Assembly (NCBI GenBank): GCA_012511425.1
Contig: JAAZGC010000246.1
Span: 1-21,832, forward strand
Direction: 5' to 3'
Length of the DNA stretch: 21,832 nt
From: Clostridiales bacterium
Lineage (GTDB): Bacteria > Bacillota > Clostridia > Oscillospirales > CAG-272
The notes beneath the pieces are model-generated. The model ran no database searches. It was not told the DNA's origin and saw only the letters and a list, made by a program, of their open reading frames with translations. Position numbers and translations under genes: made by a program. Position 1 is the stretch's first letter; every line of letters begins with the position of its first letter. Of this stretch, positions 8,159-16,565 are shown one piece after another.

Positions 8159-9031
8159 ATGGCAAAATTAAGAACAAGAAAACATCGCGTCGTACTGAAC
8201 CGCTCTGTCGGAGGCGACGTAGGAATCAACACCCTGCTGATAATTATGGGCGCGTTCATGTTCCTGCCGATGCTTTACGTCGTACTTCAGTCGCTTAAGC
8301 CCTTCGACGAGCTCTTTGTGTATCCGCCGCGCTTCTATGTCGTTCGCCCGACACTTCAGAACTTCTCCGACCTGTTCACTCTCATGAGTGACTCGTGGGT
8401 GCCGTTCTCCCGCTACATATTCAACACCGTTCTGATTTCGGTGCTCGGAACCTTCGGAAACCTTGTTCTTTCGTCGATGTGCGCATATGCCATCTCGAAG
8501 ATCAATTTCCCGGGCCGCGGCTGGATGTTCGAGATGATTATAAAATCTCTTATGTTCAACACCACCGTTTCTTCCATTACCAACTTCATCACCATGACCC
8601 TTTTGGGATGGATAGACACCTATCTTGCGATTATAGTCCCTGCATTCTGCTCGACTCTGGGTCTCTTCCTGATGAAGCAGTTCATGGACAGCTCGGTATC
8701 AGACGCAGTGCTTGAATCGGCAAGACTTGACGGAGCCTCTGAATTCTATACATTCCTGAACATTGCAATGCCTATGGTTAAGCCGGCCTGGCTTACTCTC
8801 ATAGTGTATTCCTTCCAGGGACTCTGGAACTCGGGAGCCTCCATCTATATCTACTCCGAGCAGCTCAAGACCTTCAACTACGCTATCAGCCAGATCATTT
8901 CGGGAGGCGTCGCCCGTGCGGGTGCATCCGCTGCTTCGACGGTACTGATGATGATCGTACCGATAACGGTCTTCGTTATCACTCAGTCGAACATTATCGA
9001 GACGATGTCGACCTCCGGCATGAAGGACTGA
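8159..9031 (+). CDS. Carbohydrate ABC transporter permease, UgpE/MalG type (pair 1)
   Basis: 290 aa, six predicted membrane segments. The EAA loop is ESARLDGASEFYTFLNIAMP (about 186-205), followed by MVKP. The C-terminus NIIETMSTSGMKD is typical of MalG/UgpE permeases, which end in ETM...GiKg. The gene begins 1 nt after the stop of its partner with only a weak GGTAGG upstream, so translation is probably coupled. Together with 7162-8157 it makes the first membrane channel of the locus. Confidence 0.93.
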   Translation: MAKLRTRKHRVVLNRSVGGDVGINTLLIIMGAFMFLPMLYVVLQSLKPFDELFVYPPRFYVVRPTLQNFSDLFTLMSDSWVPFSRYIFNTVLISVLGTFGNLVLSSMCAYAISKINFPGRGWMFEMIIKSLMFNTTVSSITNFITMTLLGWIDTYLAIIVPAFCSTLGLFLMKQFMDSSVSDAVLESARLDGASEFYTFLNIAMPMVKPAWLTLIVYSFQGLWNSGASIYIYSEQLKTFNYAISQIISGGVARAGASAASTVLMMIVPITVFVITQSNIIETMSTSGMKD

Positions 9032-9044
9032 GGGAGGGTTATAA

Positions 9045-11219
9045 ATGAACAAAAAATTAGCAATATTCACGGCGACTGCCCTCTGCGCCGTTATGCTGTT
9101 GGGTTCGATCTCGATATTCGGCTCGGCTTCATATCTCACCTATACCTATTCGGTTGACGGTTTTGATATGGCATCGCCGGACGCTTATACCCCCGAAATC
9201 GAAATCGACTCCGTCTATATGGGTCTCGTTGATCTCGAAATCGATAAGACGACCGGCAAGGGTATAGCCCCCCCGATTGACGACCCCCGCGACATTTTCG
9301 TTGACCGCAACAAAAATGTCTATATCGCAGACGGCGCCAACAGCCGGATAGTCGTCCTCAACGAATACTACAAATACAAATTCGCTATCAAGGAATTCAT
9401 AAACGACCAGGGCGTTCCGGACAGCCTCAACACCCCGTCCGGACTCTATGTTACCGTAGATGAGATTTTCGTCTGCGATACCGAGAACAACCGACTCGTC
9501 GTATTCGACCTCGAAGGCGAATTCAAGCGCATCATCCACGAGCCGAAATCCGACGTTATGCCGGCGAACAGCATCTATAAGCCCGTCGCCTGCGCAGTCG
9601 ACTCGACCGGCCGTATCTATGTTATCTCCTCCACCACCTACATGGGCGTTATCTCGCTGAACGCAGACGGATCCTTCGTCGGCTTCATCGGCGCACAGAA
9701 AGTTACCGCTTCCTGGTGGCAGATAATCTGGAGACAGTTCCAGACCGAAGAGCAGAGAGCTCTCTCGGTTCAGAACGTATCCACCGAGTTCAACAACATC
9801 ACGATAGACGAAAAAGGCTTCATCTATGTTACCACCTCCTCGATCGAGGAATGGCAGCAGCAGGGAGCTATCTCATCCAAGTCCGGCGACTATGCTCCGG
9901 TAAAGAAGCTCAACAGCTCGGGTGCCGACATCATGCGCCGCAACGGCTTCTACGCTCCTAACGGCGAAGTCTCTGTCCGCGGCGTCGCATTCGACACCAA
10001 CACCCCCACCGGTGCGTCAAAGATAATAGACGTTGCGATAGGTCCGGAAGGCACCTGGTCGATTATCGACGAGAAGCGCAGCCGCGTTTACACATACGAT
10101 GCAGACGGCAAGATGCTCTTCACCTTCGGCGACACCGGAATGCAGCTGGGCAACATCAGCTCCATCGAAGGCGTTGCTTATCAGGGCGACAAGCTGCTCC
10201 TCCTCGACAAGACCCGCGACAGCTTCACCGTCTATAACCGCACCGAATACGGCGATATCCTGATAAACGCTCTCCGCAACAACAACGACCGTAAGTATGA
10301 CCAGGCGGTTACCGACTGGGAAGCCATACTCCAGCGCAACTCCAACTTCGACGCCGCATACGTCGGCATCGGAAAAGCACTTTACCGTGCCGGAGACTGG
10401 GAAGGCGCGATGAGCTACTACAAATATGCTTACGAGACCGAAAACTACTCCGCAGCTTTCAAGATGTGGCGCAAGGACATGGTCTCGAAGATAATCTGGC
10501 TCATCCCGATTCTTATCGTCGTTATAGTGCTGCTTATAACTCAGTTCTTCAAGTTTGCCGGAAGGGTAAACAAGAGAGTTGCCGTCTCCACCGAAAGACG
10601 CACTTTCTGGCAGGAAGTTCTGTATGGATTCCATGTAATCTTCCATCCGTTCGACGGCTTCTGGGACCTCAAGCATGAACGTCGCGGCTCAGTTCGCGCT
10701 GCTTTCTTCTGGCTTGCTGTAACAATTCTTACCTTCACCTATCAGGCGATCGGTAAGTCTTACCTCTTCAACCCGCACGGCGGATACGCCTCGATCTTCA
10801 TCCAGACGACGGGACTTCTGGTTCCGCTTCTGCTCTGGGTAACCGCGAACTGGTGTCTTACGACGCTGTTCGACGGCGAAGGAAGCTTCAAGGATATCTT
10901 CATTGCGACCTGCTATTCGGTAATCCCGCTGCCGCTGCTTATCATCCCGTCGGTCATTGCGACCCATATGATAACCCTGACCGAAGGCAACGTAGTCACC
11001 CTGCTTACCACTTTCGCGTATGTATGGATGGCAATCCTGGTCTTCACAGGAATGATGAGCACCCATGACTACACTCTCGGCAAAAACATACTCACTTCAG
11101 TCGGAACAATAATCGGCATGGCATTCATAATGTTCATTATCCTCCTCTTCACCGGACTTATCACCAAGATAGTCTCGTTCATAGGCGCGATAGTGACCGA
11201 AATATCGTACCGGTTATAA
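9045..11219 (+). CDS. NHL-repeat / TPR / YIP1 membrane fusion protein
   Basis: 724 aa. A signal or anchor segment (about residues 4-28) precedes an NHL-type beta-propeller (about 80-400; repeated strands such as DPRDIFVDRNKNVYIADGAN, then SRIVVLN, TPSGLYVTVDEIFVCDTENN, KPVACAVDSTGRIYVISS and IEGVAYQGDKLLLLDKT). Residues about 412-466 form one or two TPR units (AVTDWEAILQRNSNFDAAYV, GIGKALYRAGDWEGAMSYYK). A membrane helix follows (about 483-500), then a YIP1-like domain (about 520-715) with five further helices. The propeller and TPRs are therefore probably outside the membrane, held by a YIP1 anchor. NHL propellers usually bind protein, RNA or glycan ligands, and YIP1 domains are poorly understood in bacteria. 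Its place between two permease pairs suggests a sensor, scaffold or assembly factor for the transporter. The start has GGGAGGG upstream, 13 nt after the preceding stop. Confidence 0.85.
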   Translation: MNKKLAIFTATALCAVMLLGSISIFGSASYLTYTYSVDGFDMASPDAYTPEIEIDSVYMGLVDLEIDKTTGKGIAPPIDDPRDIFVDRNKNVYIADGANSRIVVLNEYYKYKFAIKEFINDQGVPDSLNTPSGLYVTVDEIFVCDTENNRLVVFDLEGEFKRIIHEPKSDVMPANSIYKPVACAVDSTGRIYVISSTTYMGVISLNADGSFVGFIGAQKVTASWWQIIWRQFQTEEQRALSVQNVSTEFNNITIDEKGFIYVTTSSIEEWQQQGAISSKSGDYAPVKKLNSSGADIMRRNGFYAPNGEVSVRGVAFDTNTPTGASKIIDVAIGPEGTWSIIDEKRSRVYTYDADGKMLFTFGDTGMQLGNISSIEGVAYQGDKLLLLDKTRDSFTVYNRTEYGDILINALRNNNDRKYDQAVTDWEAILQRNSNFDAAYVGIGKALYRAGDWEGAMSYYKYAYETENYSAAFKMWRKDMVSKIIWLIPILIVVIVLLITQFFKFAGRVNKRVAVSTERRTFWQEVLYGFHVIFHPFDGFWDLKHERRGSVRAAFFWLAVTILTFTYQAIGKSYLFNPHGGYASIFIQTTGLLVPLLLWVTANWCLTTLFDGEGSFKDIFIATCYSVIPLPLLIIPSVIATHMITLTEGNVVTLLTTFAYVWMAILVFTGMMSTHDYTLGKNILTSVGTIIGMAFIMFIILLFTGLITKIVSFIGAIVTEISYRL

Positions 11220-11243
11220 ACGGAAAGAAACAGGAGAAATATT

Positions 11244-14200
11244 ATGACCGATATGAAAAACAAATTCATAAAATTGGTATCCGTCTTCCTTTCCGTGATT
11301 TCCGTTGTCGGAGTATTCAGCTCTTTGGGAATCCTGCCGGTTTATGCCGCAGACCCCAAAAAGGGCGAGGAAGAAGAGAAGGAAATAATCGATTATTATA
11401 CCCAGGTGTACAATACTCCGGAACAGAAGCTCGAAGCCATGGAGCTCAAGCAGAGCAACGACAACTATGAGCTTTACTATGAAAACTATTCCGGAGAAGT
11501 CGCCCTCAAAAACAAGAAGAGCGGCCAGATCCTTTTCACCAACCCCTATGACGTAGCCACGACGACCGGCTCAGACGATACAAAGTCTCAGCTGCTCTCG
11601 CAGATTATCATCAAATATACCGACAACGATCAGGAAAAGAACTATTATTCTTACATCGAAGCTGCAAAGAGAGAGCAGATCTATGTAAAGAACATTAAGA
11701 ACGGTATCCGCGTTGAATATACCGTAGGTAAGGAAGAAACCCGTTCCCTCGTTCCGAGGCTTATGGAAAAGTCCCGTTTCGAGGAGCAGATACTTTCCCT
11801 TATCACCGACGAGACCGCTCTCAAGAAGATCAGTGCGTTCTATACCTTAAAGGACCCGGATGACCCGAAACTTACGGTTCGCGGTATAAAGGAGCTTCAG
11901 GCAACCTTCCCGATCACCAACAAGATGGCTGTATATGTGTTTGACCCCTACGCATCCCAGCGTGAGGTCAACCTCATCGAGTCTTATGTAAAGACATACT
12001 GCACCCAGTATTCTTACTCGGAGCTCGACTATGACCATCAGATGACCGAGTATACCGCATCCGGAACCGCGCCTGCGATGTTCAAGCTTGCTCTTGAATA
12101 CCGTCTCCAGGACGACGGAGTTGAAGTCAGACTCCCGGCTAACGGAATCCGTTTCAACGAATCCCAATATTCGCTTACTTATATCCAGTTCCTGCCGTAT
12201 ATCGGCTGCGGTTCGTATCTGAATAAGGGTTACACCTTCATTCCGGACGGCTCCGGCTCGATTGTCAGATTCGAAGATTTCGCCGGAAAGAACCTTACGA
12301 TTTCCGGTAAGATCTACGGCCAGGACTTTGCCTATCACGAAATCAGCGGAGCGCATCAGCAGGCGATGAGACTTCCCGTTTACGGCGTCGTTGAAAACGC
12401 CAGAGGAACGGTGAAGTACAAGACCACCGAGATGTCCGTTGACGATACCGGCAAAGAAGTCGAAGTAGAAGTCGACAACGAAGCTTCACTCGATGAAGAT
12501 CGCGGCTACCTCGCAATAATCACCGAAGGCGACGCCATGGCAAATATCACCACATCTCACGGCGGCGCGCTTCATAAATATGCAACAGTTTATACCCAGT
12601 TCTATCCGCGTCCGAAAGACAGCTACAACCTTGCCGAATCAATCTCGGTCGGTGAGAACGCAACCTGGACCGTCGTTTCCAAGCGTAAATATACCGGTTC
12701 ATACAGAATCAAGTATATCATGCTTACCGACGAAAACAAGGCGAAAGAAAACAATATCAAGGATTATTACTCGGTCACCTGGGAAGGCATGGCAAAGGCT
12801 TATCGCGATTACCTTGTAAACAAGGGCGACCTTGTCCAGCTCGATCCCGCAAAGACCTCCGGTGATATACCTCTGTATCTTGAGACTTTCGGCGTTATCG
12901 ATACCAAGACCACGATTCTTTCAATTCCGGTCATGGTCAAGACCCCGCTTACCACTTTCGAAGATATTCAGACGATGACCGATGAGCTTGCCGCTTCCGG
13001 CGTAAAGAACGTCATCTACCGTCTGACCGGATATTATAACGGCGGAATGGAAACAACAATTCCGACCCGCGTTAAATTCGAAAGAAAAGTCGGCGGCAAC
13101 CAAGGCTTCGATAAACTTGTCGACTATGCCAAATCCAAGGGGATTTCGGTATATCCCGACTTTGACCTGGCCTATGTTTCCGGAACACGCCTGTTCGACG
13201 GTTTCAGCTATCGCAAAGACGCCGTAAAGACAATCGATAACCGCTATACCACCAAACGCCGCTACGACTCGGTTGAACAGACTTACCGCAGAACCTGGCT
13301 TGTTGCCATATCTCCTTCGGTATACACAAAGCTTTATGAGAAGTTCAACAAATCTTTCGGCAATTTCAATCACATGGGTGTCTCGGTCTCGACACTCGGC
13401 TCCGACCTGAACTCCGACTTCGACAAGAAGGATCCGTATAACCGCGAAGATACGAGAGAGTATACCGTTGACCTCTTCGACAAGATAAAGGCCGATTACG
13501 GCTCCATCATGATCGACTGCGGCAACGCCTATGCTCTGAAGTATGCCGACCATATCCTCAATATGTCGCTTGACAGCTCGCTCTATTATTACTCGAGCCA
13601 GTCGGTGCCTTTCATGGGTATGGTGCTTCACGGCTATGTTCAGTATGCCGGAACTCCGACAAACGAAGCCGGCGATATCAAGTATGAGCTGCTGAAGATA
13701 ATCCAGAGCGGTGCATCGCCTTACTTCCTGCTGAGCTATCAGAACATCCAGAAGCTGAAAGAGGACTGGCGCCTCTCAAGATACTATTCGGTATCATATG
13801 AGATCTGGTTCGAAGACCTCATCAAGTATTATAACATTCTGAATGATGCTCTCAAGGATTGCCAGAGCTCGACAATCGACAGCTGCGAATTCCTTTATGC
13901 CGAGCGCATCCCGACAGACGACGAAATCGCTGCCGACAAGGCCGAAGCCGAGCTTTTGGCTCAGGAAGAAGCCGAAGCTCTCGCCAAGAAGGAAGAAAAG
14001 GCTGCCAGAGCCGCTGCGCTTAAAGAACGCAAAGCTGCCGAAGAAGCTGCAGCATTGGGCGAAGAAGCACCGGCCGAAGAGCCGGCTGCAGCTGAACCTG
14101 CCGCTGACGACGCAGCAGCCGCTGCCGACGGAACCGCAACCGACGCTGCCGGCGAAGAAACCGAAGCCGCAGCCGAAGCCGAAGAAGCGGAAGCTCCCAA

Positions 14201-14354
14201 AGAATACGAGAAGACCAAGTATACAACCGCTCTCGGAACTGTTGCAAAAGTCAGCTATTCCAACGGTGTTGTCTTCTACCTCAACTTCAACAGCTTCAAT
14301 GTTGCGGTTGAAGGTCAGACCATCGAAGCTCTGCAGTTCATTCGAGTAGGATGA
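11244..14354 (+). CDS. Secreted DUF5696-like protein, probable glycosidase-like barrel with Ala/Glu-rich insertion
   Basis: 1036 aa. It has a signal peptide (FIKLVSVFLSVISVVGVFSS, then LGILPVYAAD). Residues about 70-530 are beta-rich, with the distinctive TFIPDGSGSIVRFED (about 331-345), as in the large sandwich that precedes the barrel in some glycosidases. Residues about 540-880 look like a (beta/alpha)8 barrel: SGVKNVIYRLTGYYNGGM, DYAKSKGISVYPDFDLAYV, MGVSVSTLGSDLNSDF, YGSIMIDCGNAYALKYAD, VPFMGMVLHGYVQYAGTPTN. Acidic residues in YPDFDLAYV (about 638-646), LGSDLNSDF and MIDCGN are candidate catalytic positions, unproven. A low-complexity Ala/Glu/Lys stretch (about 893-990) separates the barrel from a short beta-rich tail (about 993-1036). 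I recall DUF5696 proteins beside YIP1 and permease genes in other Firmicutes, but no activity. AGGAG lies 7 nt upstream of the chosen ATG. Confidence 0.8.
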   Translation: MTDMKNKFIKLVSVFLSVISVVGVFSSLGILPVYAADPKKGEEEEKEIIDYYTQVYNTPEQKLEAMELKQSNDNYELYYENYSGEVALKNKKSGQILFTNPYDVATTTGSDDTKSQLLSQIIIKYTDNDQEKNYYSYIEAAKREQIYVKNIKNGIRVEYTVGKEETRSLVPRLMEKSRFEEQILSLITDETALKKISAFYTLKDPDDPKLTVRGIKELQATFPITNKMAVYVFDPYASQREVNLIESYVKTYCTQYSYSELDYDHQMTEYTASGTAPAMFKLALEYRLQDDGVEVRLPANGIRFNESQYSLTYIQFLPYIGCGSYLNKGYTFIPDGSGSIVRFEDFAGKNLTISGKIYGQDFAYHEISGAHQQAMRLPVYGVVENARGTVKYKTTEMSVDDTGKEVEVEVDNEASLDEDRGYLAIITEGDAMANITTSHGGALHKYATVYTQFYPRPKDSYNLAESISVGENATWTVVSKRKYTGSYRIKYIMLTDENKAKENNIKDYYSVTWEGMAKAYRDYLVNKGDLVQLDPAKTSGDIPLYLETFGVIDTKTTILSIPVMVKTPLTTFEDIQTMTDELAASGVKNVIYRLTGYYNGGMETTIPTRVKFERKVGGNQGFDKLVDYAKSKGISVYPDFDLAYVSGTRLFDGFSYRKDAVKTIDNRYTTKRRYDSVEQTYRRTWLVAISPSVYTKLYEKFNKSFGNFNHMGVSVSTLGSDLNSDFDKKDPYNREDTREYTVDLFDKIKADYGSIMIDCGNAYALKYADHILNMSLDSSLYYYSSQSVPFMGMVLHGYVQYAGTPTNEAGDIKYELLKIIQSGASPYFLLSYQNIQKLKEDWRLSRYYSVSYEIWFEDLIKYYNILNDALKDCQSSTIDSCEFLYAERIPTDDEIAADKAEAELLAQEEAEALAKKEEKAARAAALKERKAAEEAAALGEEAPAEEPAAAEPAADDAAAAADGTATDAAGEETEAAAEAEEAEAPKEYEKTKYTTALGTVAKVSYSNGVVFYLNFNSFNVAVEGQTIEALQFIRVG

Positions 14355-14356
14355 GG

Positions 14357-14362
14357 AAGGAG
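14357..14362 (+). promoter_or_regulatory. Ribosome binding site deciding the start of the second UgpA-type permease
   Basis: AAGGAG lies 12 nt before ATG 14375, with a nearer CAGGAT in between. An in-frame ATG at 14351 overlaps the previous stop (ATGA) but has only GTAGG directly before it. I prefer 14375, because MNKTVSAAPAKKKR is a natural permease N-terminus. Confidence 0.65.
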
Positions 14363-14374
14363 CAGGATATACCA

Positions 14375-15337
14375 ATGAATAAAACTGTATCTGCTGCCCC
14401 TGCAAAGAAGAAAAGGGGCGCCTCGCTGGCAGCCCGAAAAGCGCGCGCCGGCTGGGTATTCGTACTGCCGTTTATAATCGGACTTATAATTATATACATT
14501 CCGATAGTAATCGACTCAATAAAATACAGCTTCAACAAGATAAACATCCTTCAGGGCGGAGGCTACAGCCTTACCTTTGTAGGCTGGGAGAACTATCAGG
14601 AAGCTCTCTTCGTGGACCCGAGCTTTGTACAGACGCTGACATCCGGTATCCAGCAGCTGCTGTTCGATATCCCGGCAATTGTCATCTTCGCTCTGTTCAT
14701 GGCGGTTCTGCTGAACCAGGATATGTTCGGACGCGCCGCGTTCCGCGCCATATTCTTCATCCCCGTTATACTCAACACCGGTCTTGTCGCCCGTATCGAC
14801 GAAGGCAATACCCTGCTTGAATACATGGAGAACACCTCGGAAACGATTGAAACCGGAACCGAAAACAGCGCGGTAACCGAAATCGTGTCCATGACCGATA
14901 TCAGCTGGCTCTTCCAGACGATGAAAATCGGCGGCGGCATGGTTTCATATGTTACACAGATGATCAACAACATCTATAACATAATCAACCGCTCCGGCGT
15001 TCAGATGCTTGTATTCCTGGCCGGTCTTCAGTCAATCAACCCCGCTATCTATGAATCCTGCGCGATAGACGGCGCGACCACCTGGGAAACCTTCTGGAAG
15101 ATCACCTTCCCGATGGTCTCTCCGATGATCCTCGTTAACACCGTCTATACCGTAATCGACAGCTTCACAAGCTCAACCAACCGGGTTATGACATACATCG
15201 GTGATGTTTATAACCAGGCAGGAGGAAACGTTGTAAGCTCGGCAATGTCGTGGATATACTTCCTCATAGTTATCCTGATAGTCGCCGCGATAGCAGCAGT
15301 GATTTCCGGATACATCTTCTACCAGAGACGTGATTAA
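14375..15337 (+). CDS. Sugar ABC transporter permease, LplB/UgpA type (pair 2)
   Basis: 320 aa from ATG 14375 (328 aa if ATG 14351 is used). It has a basic N-terminus (AKKKRGASLAARKARAG), then about six membrane segments, the first at about 27-47 (WVFVLPFIIGLIIIYIPIVI). The EAA loop is ESCAIDGATTWETFWKITFP (about 227-246), followed by MVSP. Between the third and fourth helices there is a polar, acidic insertion (about 142-190, rich in E and T: EYMENTSETIETGTENSA) that classic MalF/UgpA proteins of this size lack. It pairs with the next gene (13 nt downstream). It differs clearly in sequence from the pair 1 permease, so it is not a recent duplication. No binding protein adjoins this pair. Confidence 0.9.
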   Translation: MNKTVSAAPAKKKRGASLAARKARAGWVFVLPFIIGLIIIYIPIVIDSIKYSFNKINILQGGGYSLTFVGWENYQEALFVDPSFVQTLTSGIQQLLFDIPAIVIFALFMAVLLNQDMFGRAAFRAIFFIPVILNTGLVARIDEGNTLLEYMENTSETIETGTENSAVTEIVSMTDISWLFQTMKIGGGMVSYVTQMINNIYNIINRSGVQMLVFLAGLQSINPAIYESCAIDGATTWETFWKITFPMVSPMILVNTVYTVIDSFTSSTNRVMTYIGDVYNQAGGNVVSSAMSWIYFLIVILIVAAIAAVISGYIFYQRRD

Positions 15338-15350
15338 GGAGGAATTATAA

Positions 15351-16433
15351 ATGAATAACACGGCTGCCTCCGATACCAAGGTCCGCAGGAGAGCAAAGGA
15401 AGTCTATAATACGGACTACGAGAGAACGTCAAAATGGGAAAGATGGAAGATTAAATATCTTAACGTCGGTTTCCTCGGTCATGTGGTCTTCGTTATCTTC
15501 CGAACCGTATTCCTTATCGGTATCTCCTATGTCATCCTTTACCCCTTCTTCGCGAAGATTTCCTCCTCATTCATGAGCCGGAACGACTTCGTCGACGTTA
15601 CGGTAAAGCTGATCCCGCGTTATCCGACACTCGATACCTACCGGGCGATTATCAACGACAACTTCTACTTCCAGGCCTTGTTTAATACGACGATTCTGTC
15701 GGTATTCTGCGGGTTTGTCCAGACGTTGATCTGTACGATTATCGGCTACGGATTCGCGAAATTCAACTTCAAGGGCAACAAGCTGCTGTTCTTCATCGTT
15801 ATATTTACGATGGTAGTACCGCATGAAACGCTTCAGCTTTCGATGTTCATGAAGTTCCGCTACTTCGATATCTTCGGCATATTCAACCTCCTTGGCGGCG
15901 GCGATATCAAGCTGTTTGGCAAGGTTCTGGGACACCTGCCCAAGATTCTCCCGTTTACCTCGCTCAACCTCAACAACTCTTACTGGCCTGTTGCGCTCCT
16001 TTCCCTCGGCGGACTCGGCTTCAAGAACGGACTTTACATCTTCATGATGCGTCAGTTCTTCAAAGGCTTCCCGAACGAGCTTGAGGAATCCGCATACATC
16101 GACGGCTATTCGGTTTACCGCACCTTCTGGTCCATCATCATCCCGAACTCCTTCACGATGATGATCACCATCTTCCTCTTCGCTTTCTCCTGGCAGTGGA
16201 CGGACGACTTCTATACCGAAATCTTCTTCACCACAGAGGGAATAAAGCTGATGCCGGACGTGGTCGCGGTTCCGAAGTCACTCGATACGCAATATGCCGG
16301 TCAGAACCTGTATGTTGCGGCGATAAGAAACACCTGCGGACTCATGATAATTGCTCCGCTGATTATCGTTTACCTGTTCTGCCAGCAATTCCTTGTACAG
16401 GGAATCGAGCGTTCGGGTCTTACCGCAGAATAA
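15351..16433 (+). CDS. Carbohydrate ABC transporter permease, YtcP/UgpE type (pair 2)
   Basis: 360 aa, polytopic. The EAA loop is ESAYIDGYSVYRTFWSIIIP (about 246-265). It is longer than usual for MalG-type permeases (about 270-300 aa) because of a hydrophilic N-terminus (about 40 aa) and an insertion at about 178-225 (GIFNLLGGGDIKLFGKVLGH and following residues) before the conserved GFKNGLYIFMMRQFFKGFPN segment. It has a strong AAGGAGG upstream. It is the last gene of the operon: a terminator begins 9 nt after the stop. Together with 14375-15337 it forms a second channel. Confidence 0.92.
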   Translation: MNNTAASDTKVRRRAKEVYNTDYERTSKWERWKIKYLNVGFLGHVVFVIFRTVFLIGISYVILYPFFAKISSSFMSRNDFVDVTVKLIPRYPTLDTYRAIINDNFYFQALFNTTILSVFCGFVQTLICTIIGYGFAKFNFKGNKLLFFIVIFTMVVPHETLQLSMFMKFRYFDIFGIFNLLGGGDIKLFGKVLGHLPKILPFTSLNLNNSYWPVALLSLGGLGFKNGLYIFMMRQFFKGFPNELEESAYIDGYSVYRTFWSIIIPNSFTMMITIFLFAFSWQWTDDFYTEIFFTTEGIKLMPDVVAVPKSLDTQYAGQNLYVAAIRNTCGLMIIAPLIIVYLFCQQFLVQGIERSGLTAE

Positions 16434-16442
16434 TCCTCAATA

Positions 16443-16476
16443 TAAAGGCACGGCTCCGGCCGTGCCTTTATTGTTT
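16443..16476 (+). terminator. Intrinsic terminator of the central operon
   Basis: A perfect 12-bp stem (16443-16454 with 16459-16470) with a 4-nt TCCG loop is followed by TTGTTT. It separates the seven-gene operon from the VanZ/GH27 unit. Confidence 0.93.
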
Positions 16477-16503
16477 ACAGCGGGATATTTCACGTCGTGA
16501 TTC

Positions 16504-16532
16504 TTGACAAACGGGTAGGCGAGTGATATAAT
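16504..16532 (+). promoter_or_regulatory. Consensus sigma-A promoter of the VanZ/alpha-galactosidase unit
   Basis: TTGACA (16504-16509), a 17-nt spacer, then TATAAT (16527-16532): both hexamers match the consensus and the spacing is ideal. The predicted transcript start is near 16540, giving a leader of about 26 nt to ATG 16566. Confidence 0.92.
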
Positions 16533-16565
16533 ATATCAGTAAAACAAACTCCAAAAGGAGCCTTT

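Noticed and set aside
12921..13631. Long minus-strand open frame (236 codons) inside the DUF5696 gene
   Set aside because: Antisense shadow of a well-supported gene; its sequence mirrors codon bias of the sense strand and shows no domain. The same applies to minus-strand frames at 10017-10676, 7159-7719 and 13794-14405.
13961..14247. Ala/Ser- and Arg/Leu-rich frames opposite the low-complexity region
   Set aside because: Simple-sequence artefacts of the Ala/Glu codon repeats in the DUF5696 gene.
14351..14374. ATG 14351 as start of the second UgpA-type permease (4-nt overlap with the previous stop)
   Set aside because: Weaker upstream pairing than ATG 14375, which has a purine-rich AAGGAG/CAGGA region upstream; not fully excluded.
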